From Caulobacter sp. 602-1 (lineage in GTDB: Bacteria; Pseudomonadota; Alphaproteobacteria; Caulobacterales; Caulobacteraceae), in contig NZ_RRYI01000003.1 of the NCBI RefSeq assembly GCF_003931565.1, positions 248,001-312,000 of the forward strand: 64,000 nucleotides of DNA, read 5' to 3'. The notes beneath the pieces were generated by a model. It saw nothing but the letters and a program-made list of their open reading frames with translations. It searched no databases and was not told where the DNA came from. Within the stretch, counting starts at the first letter, position 1; each line of letters opens with the position of its first letter. Below are positions 60,105-64,000 of this stretch, in pieces. The translations under genes and the position numbers were made by a program.

Positions 60105-61343
60105 TTAGACCCCGCCGAAACCCGACGGCAGTTCGGCGCCGGTCAGGTCCGCGCCGTCAAGGCGGGCGCGGCTGAAGTCGGCCTCGATGAACCGGGCCCG
60201 AGGCGCGCTGACGCCCTTCAGATTGGCCCCACGCAGCACGGCGCGGGTCAAATCGGTGCGGATGACCCGGTCCTCGGCGATCTTCAGCGGGCCGAGCTTG
60301 GCGCCAGTGAGATCCGCGCGGCTCAGCTGGGCGTCGACCAGACGCGCGCCGCGCAGATCGGCCCCGCGAAGCTTGGCGCCCCGCAGGTCCGCGCCGGCCA
60401 GGTTCGCGCCCTGCAACTGGGCGCCGTCCAGGTCCATGCCGAAGAACACCGCCCGGGGCGCGAACAGGCCGGAAAGACGGCGATCCTTCAGGCGGCGCAA
60501 GGGGCGGAAGTCGACCTCGGCGGCCTTGGCCGCCTTGCCGTCGCGGCCGTCGGACTTGCAGAACAGCTCGTGGCTCTCCAGCACCTCGTTGAGGGGCAGG
60601 TCGTCGACATAGATGATCGGCGGCGGGGCGCGCAGCACCTCGGTCATGTCGGCGTCGGTCAGGTCCGCGCCGCTGACGTCGACCCCCACCATGATGGCCC
60701 GACGCAGCGAGACCTTGGACATCTCGGCATTGTGCAGGTTGGCGCCCGACAGGTCCGCGCCGTCCATGACCGCGTTCGTCAGCTTGGCGCCCTGCAGGGT
60801 GACGTTCGAGAGATCGGCGTCGGTGAAGTCGGCCTGCCGCGCGAAGGCGCCGGACATCTGCGCGCCGTTGAGGTTGGCGCCCTGCAGCATGGCGTAGTCC
60901 AGCTCGCCCGGCCGCTTGGAATGCTCCAGGATCCGCAGGCCCTTCTCGTCGTCCTGCACGGCGGTGACGCCCTCGCGCAGATCGCAGCCGGAGAGATTGG
61001 CCCCGCCGAGATTGGCCCCGCGCAGGCAGGCCCCGCGCATGTCGCAGCGGGAAAGATCCGCGTCCCGCAGATCGGAGTCGCGCAGGTCGGTCCCATACAG
61101 CGTGGCGCGGGTCAGCTTGGCCCGCCGCAGCGAGGCCCCGCCCAGCAGCGCCCCGGTCAGGTCGGCCTCCGAGAGATCGACCCCGTCCAGCTCGTAATTG
61201 TTCAGGTTGACGTACTGCAGCACCGCCCGGCGGCCCTTGGGCAGGCCTTTCATGTAGCGCGCATGAGCCTCCAGCACCTCGCGCACTACGGAGGCGTGCA
61301 GGTTGCGGATCAGGCTCGGGCGTGAAGACGCGGCGGCGGGCAT
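60105..61343 (-). CDS. Pentapeptide-repeat protein
   Basis: A 412-aa protein with two blocks of A(D/N)LXX repeats (about 55-235 and 305-405): YELDGVDLSEADLTGALLGG, LRDSDLRDADLSRCDMRGAC, LQGANLAGADLRGAKLRGAD. These fold as a right-handed quadrilateral beta helix. The blocks flank a non-repeat segment (about 236-300, with a Pro-Pro-Pro stretch and YVDDLPLNEVLESHELFCKS). Role unknown; some family members mimic DNA and inhibit gyrase, others are scaffolds. No signal peptide. The start is unsure: ATG at 61343 is used, but an in-frame TTG at 61400 preceded directly by GGCAGG is possible. Confidence 0.87.
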   Translation of the reverse strand: MPAAASSRPSLIRNLHASVVREVLEAHARYMKGLPKGRRAVLQYVNLNNYELDGVDLSEADLTGALLGGASLRRAKLTRATLYGTDLRDSDLRDADLSRCDMRGACLRGANLGGANLSGCDLREGVTAVQDDEKGLRILEHSKRPGELDYAMLQGANLNGAQMSGAFARQADFTDADLSNVTLQGAKLTNAVMDGADLSGANLHNAEMSKVSLRRAIMVGVDVSGADLTDADMTEVLRAPPPIIYVDDLPLNEVLESHELFCKSDGRDGKAAKAAEVDFRPLRRLKDRRLSGLFAPRAVFFGMDLDGAQLQGANLAGADLRGAKLRGADLRGARLVDAQLSRADLTGAKLGPLKIAEDRVIRTDLTRAVLRGANLKGVSAPRARFIEADFSRARLDGADLTGAELPSGFGGV

Positions 61344-61465
61344 GGGCGGTCGAAGAGCGCTCTCTGGCGGATACGCGGGGAACTGGGAACCGTCGCCCAA
61401 CCTGCCAGATCAGCTTTAAGCCATCGTTTAGAGCGCGGTGAATTGTCGCGGGGGACGCGCGAAAT

Positions 61466-62425
61466 CTACAGCCAGCCCTTGCGGCGGAACCACAGCAGCG
61501 GTGCGACGGCGGCCAGGATCATCATGCCGATGGCCATCGGATAGCCTTCCAGCCAGTTCAGTTCGGGCATGTGGACGAAGTTCATGCCGTAGATCCCGGC
61601 CACCAGGGTCGGGGGCAGGAACATCACCGAGAACACTGAGAACACCTTGAAGATCGAGTTCTGCTCGATGTTGATCAGCCCCAGGGCCGCGTCGAGCAGG
61701 AAGGTTATGTTGCTGGCTACGTAGCTGGAGTGGTCGGTGATCGACTGGACGTCGCGCTGCAGCGATTTGAGGTGATCGCGCAGTTCCTTGGAGCCTTCGA
61801 ACTGGTCGGCCAGGGCCGCGAAGCTGAGCAGGCGGGCCAGGCTGACCAGGCTGTCGCGGGCCTTGGAATTGACGTTCTGGGCCCGGCCCAAACGGTTGAG
61901 GATGCTCTCGAACGCCGCGCCGCGCGGGCGGCTGAAGATGGCCCGCGATTGCACCTCGACCTCGGCGGCGGTGCGCTCGAGGATGTCGGCGGTGCGGTCG
62001 ACGATGGCGTCCAGCAGGCCCAGGAACGTCTGCAGGCCATTGGGGCACAGGCTGGGCTGACGCTCGGCCTGGGCGGCGAACACCGAGAACGCCTTGGGCT
62101 CGACATAGCGAATGGTGATCAGGCGCGCGCCGGCCAGCACGAAGGTGACGGGGGCGGCGGTCGGCAGGTCGCCATCGGCATTGATCAGGACGGTGGCGGT
62201 CATGAACGTGCCGCCATCCTCCTGGTAGAGGCGCGAGGAGGCCTCGATCTCGGCCATCTCCTCGCGGGTGGGCAACAGGAGGCCGATCGACTGCTCGACG
62301 GCGACTTCCTCGGTCCGGGTGGGGTCGACCAGTTCGATCCAGACGGCGTCGGACGGCACCCGCCAGTCGGGCGACAGACCGCCGGATTCGAAGCCCGGAG
62401 CGCCGTGACGGAGGATTCTAAGCAT
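61466..62425 (-). CDS. corA: CorA-family magnesium/divalent-cation channel
   Basis: A 319-aa CorA protein. A long cytoplasmic domain (about 1-250) with helix-rich segments (SITDHSSYVASNITFLLDAA) ends in two helices. The signature GMN is in GIYGMNFVHMPELNWLEGY, the conserved periplasmic loop. It forms a pentameric channel for Mg2+ in the inner membrane. ATG at 62425 is chosen: GGGGGA is 7 nt upstream. An in-frame TTG at 62440 precedes it. A perfect 22-nt palindrome directly abuts the ribosome binding site, so translation control is possible. Confidence 0.94.
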   Translation of the reverse strand: MLRILRHGAPGFESGGLSPDWRVPSDAVWIELVDPTRTEEVAVEQSIGLLLPTREEMAEIEASSRLYQEDGGTFMTATVLINADGDLPTAAPVTFVLAGARLITIRYVEPKAFSVFAAQAERQPSLCPNGLQTFLGLLDAIVDRTADILERTAAEVEVQSRAIFSRPRGAAFESILNRLGRAQNVNSKARDSLVSLARLLSFAALADQFEGSKELRDHLKSLQRDVQSITDHSSYVASNITFLLDAALGLINIEQNSIFKVFSVFSVMFLPPTLVAGIYGMNFVHMPELNWLEGYPMAIGMMILAAVAPLLWFRRKGWL

Positions 62426-62438
62426 GGGCGCGTCCCCC

Positions 62439-62460
62439 AAGCCTGCCCATGGGCAGGCTT
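62439..62460. repeat. Perfect 22-nt palindrome touching the corA ribosome binding site
   Basis: AAGCCTGCCCA joined to TGGGCAGGCTT is a perfect 22-nt palindrome. The corA ribosome binding site is 62433-62438 and the palindrome begins at the next base. In RNA it would form a stem of about 9 bp. It could be a protein operator, a translational switch, or a stem upstream of the mRNA start. Confidence 0.55.
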
Positions 62461-62518
62461 GCCCTATCAGACGCGCGTTTTAACGGCGAAAACCGAGTAC
62501 GCCTTCGCCTAACGCGCT

Positions 62519-62543
62519 GCGGGCCGGGTGTGCCCCGGCCCGC
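62519..62543 (-). terminator. Strong GC hairpin after the CHAP gene
   Basis: GCGGGCCGGG (62519-62528) and CCCGGCCCGC (62534-62543) form a perfect 10-bp stem with a 5-nt loop, 23 nt beyond the CHAP gene stop. No long U-tract follows on the minus strand, so termination would depend on stem strength. Confidence 0.6.
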
Positions 62544-62566
62544 GCTCTAGGTCAACGTGCTCACGA

Positions 62567-63268
62567 TCAGCGGGGCGCGTTCTGCTTGTTGCTCGTGTCG
62601 CTCGACGAACCGCCGCCAGCGGCGGCCTCGATCAGGGCGGCGATACGATCGGTCGAGTCCGCGGCCTGGCCGATGATGTCCAGCGGCGAAGAACGAACCG
62701 AGTTGGCGACCTGGTTGGCGGCCTGCTTGGCGGCCGAGACCACCGCGTTCTGAGCCATGGCGATCTTGCTGGTGGCCATGGCGATCTTCGTCGCCTGGGC
62801 GTCCTGATAGATGAAGCCGTTGGTCGGATAGACGCTGGAGCCGAGGTCACGGATCGGGTCGTACCAGACCTTCACCTGGGTCCAGTCGCCATTGGGCGAG
62901 ACGTCGACGACGGTGACGTCCTTTTCGATCTGGCCGCGATCGCCCTCGATGATCGACCAGTTGGCGTGGGTGACCTGGATCACCCGGTCGGTGAGCACCT
63001 GGCTGACGAAGGCCACGTGGCCGAGGTTCATGCGGGCGGTAGGCTTGAAGGAGAGAACCGAGCCGATCTTCGGGACCGAGCCCGTGTCGTACTTGCCGGC
63101 GGCTTGCGACCACCACGTGCGGGCGTCGCCGAAAATCTGGATACCCGACATCAGACGGGCGAACGGCACGCATTGCCAATAACCGTCAGCATTGGCCGCT
63201 ACCGGCGCAAAGCTGATCATGGCGGCAGCGAGCAGGGAACCCAGAAGGGCCCTGGTCCGTTTCGTCAT
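62567..63268 (-). CDS. Exported CHAP-domain protein (putative peptidoglycan amidase/peptidase)
   Basis: A 233-aa protein with signal peptide (RALLGSLLAAAMISFAPVAA, cleaved near ANA-D) and a CHAP domain: catalytic Cys33 in GYWQCVPFARLM, His84 in NLGHVAFVSQV and Asn103 in THANWS. CHAP enzymes cut peptidoglycan amide bonds. The C-terminal third (about 145-233) is Ala/Ser-rich and helical, perhaps an anchor or partner-binding region. The start at 63268 has GGGAGT 9 nt upstream; an in-frame start at 63292 is less likely. Followed by a strong hairpin. Confidence 0.87.
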   Translation of the reverse strand: MTKRTRALLGSLLAAAMISFAPVAANADGYWQCVPFARLMSGIQIFGDARTWWSQAAGKYDTGSVPKIGSVLSFKPTARMNLGHVAFVSQVLTDRVIQVTHANWSIIEGDRGQIEKDVTVVDVSPNGDWTQVKVWYDPIRDLGSSVYPTNGFIYQDAQATKIAMATSKIAMAQNAVVSAAKQAANQVANSVRSSPLDIIGQAADSTDRIAALIEAAAGGGSSSDTSNKQNAPR

Positions 63269-63335
63269 GCTGTGGGTACTCCCCCGCGTCACTGGGCTAA
63301 GGGATAACCCTGCCAGAGACTGGTGAAAAGAGTGT

Positions 63336-64000
63336 TTATGCCGCGCCCGCGAGCGCCAAGCGGCGCTGTTTGCGACTCGCGGCCAGAGACTTCATCCACT
63401 CCCGACACGGGCTCTCTATGAAATGGTAGGAGATCGCCGACAGCGGGATCAGCGCGCCGACAATCAAGATCCAGACCAGGGGCGGCAGCTTGTCGCCACC
63501 GATATTGAACAGCTTGGTCGCTACATTGATCGCCAGGATTTTCCACGGGATGCAGATCATGTATGTCGAGTAGCTGATCTCGCCAAGATAGACGAAGACT
63601 GACTGTCCAGCAAACTCGAAACCACCCTTCGCGAGGGTCGCGAGCATGAAAATAAGCCCGCCCAGAAGCATGACGATCACCGGATCGGGTGCGGAAAACT
63701 GGATCGCCGCAAGCGCAGCCATGCCCAATAAAGCGGCGCCGTAGCCGCCGAGTCGGGTCGGGAATCGGTCCGAACGCCACAGGGCGTGCAGGGCGCAGCC
63801 GAAGGCGAAGCAGGGCACGATGCGCAGAGCGCCCCATTCGATGGTGGCGTCGGTCAGCGAAAAGCCGGCCAGGGCCTGGAAGGTCGGATAGAGCCCGGCG
63901 ATCACCGCCAGGGCGCCCAGCACCGCGACCACGGGCCGCTCGCGCAGCTTCCACGCCGCGAAGGCGAAGGCCGGGAAGCTCAGATAGGCGAACCACTCGG
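63336..64000 (-). CDS. Acyltransferase-3 family protein, C-terminal part (cut by window edge)
   Basis: The frame is open from 64000 down to a stop at 63336, giving about 221 C-terminal residues with several membrane helices. Seen are LRIVPCFAFGCALHALWRSD, LGEISYSTYMICIPWKILAI and IPLSAISYHFIESPCREWMK, typical of the late helices of acyltransferase-3 (OafA/YrhL-like) proteins, where YHFIESPCREW is the signature near the C-terminus. These enzymes O-acetylate sugars of surface glycans. The conserved N-terminal His/Arg catalytic region lies outside the window, so activity cannot be judged. Confidence 0.88.
   Translation of the reverse strand, partial: EWFAYLSFPAFAFAAWKLRERPVVAVLGALAVIAGLYPTFQALAGFSLTDATIEWGALRIVPCFAFGCALHALWRSDRFPTRLGGYGAALLGMAALAAIQFSAPDPVIVMLLGGLIFMLATLAKGGFEFAGQSVFVYLGEISYSTYMICIPWKILAINVATKLFNIGGDKLPPLVWILIVGALIPLSAISYHFIESPCREWMKSLAASRKQRRLALAGAA

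Noticed and set aside
57653..61325. Plus-strand frames of 495 and 450 codons
   Set aside because: Antisense to the S33-type hydrolase and the pentapeptide-repeat gene; the repetitive appearance of the second mirrors the pentapeptide repeats.
60105..61343. Tandem DNA repeats resembling a CRISPR array or minisatellite
   Set aside because: The periodicity is 15 nt and in frame, explained by A(D/N)LXX pentapeptide coding; no spacers and no cas genes.
1..64000. Mobile-element or genomic-island boundaries around the catabolic cluster
   Set aside because: No integrase, transposase, tRNA or flanking direct repeat was seen, and base composition does not visibly change.

Overview
The window reads as chromosomal DNA of a high-GC alphaproteobacterium, most likely Caulobacter or a close relative (inferred from codon use, two large TonB-dependent receptors, a Kdp operon with extra small ORFs and a TorF-type porin, and many GTG/TTG starts). 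No rRNA, tRNA, CRISPR array, insertion sequence, integrase or phage gene was recognised. Coding density is very high, and genes are often joined by 1- or 4-nt start/stop overlaps. Almost all long ORFs antisense to the genes listed are GC-driven shadows and were left out.

Layout. 1-1322: truncated LysR regulator divergent from an SDR dehydrogenase. 1353-9637 (minus): surface-glycan synthesis and export operon with ABC permease, ABC ATPase, methyltransferase, a WbsX-RgpF type fusion, two GT61 glycosyltransferases and a phytase-like esterase. 9833-11769: membrane-anchored LytTR regulator divergent from a DUF2306 protein, then a small cytochrome c. 11897-14225: Tat-exported MsrB and DipZ-like thiol reductase behind an ECF-type promoter, a periplasmic methionine-sulfoxide repair pair. 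14283-15823: KDPGal aldolase and KDGal kinase. 15786-18268: amidase and NylC/DmpA-like N-terminal-nucleophile hydrolase. 18265-27810 (minus): six-gene uptake operon running from TonB receptor through a membrane-anchored hydrolase and a TTC38-like protein to a peptide-type ABC importer whose binding protein is fused to a permease.

28054-29214 is a patatin with an FNR/FixK-like box upstream. 29334-44966 is a catabolic island of about 15.6 kb. One minus-strand unit is Rieske oxygenase, LigB-type extradiol dioxygenase, formamidase-family enzyme and AraC regulator. A plus-strand unit is TauD dioxygenase, SDR and VOC protein. A second minus-strand unit is TonB receptor, MFS transporter, RutA-like monooxygenase, RutB-like cysteine hydrolase, M20 amidohydrolase, flavin reductase, second TauD and a uronate-dehydrogenase-like enzyme. 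Together these look like uptake and stepwise oxidative and hydrolytic breakdown of an unidentified, probably nitrogen-containing ring or amide compound.

45239-55039 (minus) is the potassium-scavenging Kdp region: a 27-aa ORF, kdpF, kdpA, kdpB, a 32-aa ORF, a TorF-type porin, kdpC, kdpD, kdpE, then a separate kinase-less DUF4118 sensor. A shared CGCATAAAGG element lies upstream of both the operon and the DUF4118 gene. 55353-64000 holds a LysR regulator converging on an MFS exporter, an S33-type exported peptidase, a MipA-like outer-membrane protein, a pentapeptide-repeat protein, CorA with a perfect palindrome touching its ribosome binding site, a CHAP-domain protein and the C-terminal part of an acyltransferase-3.
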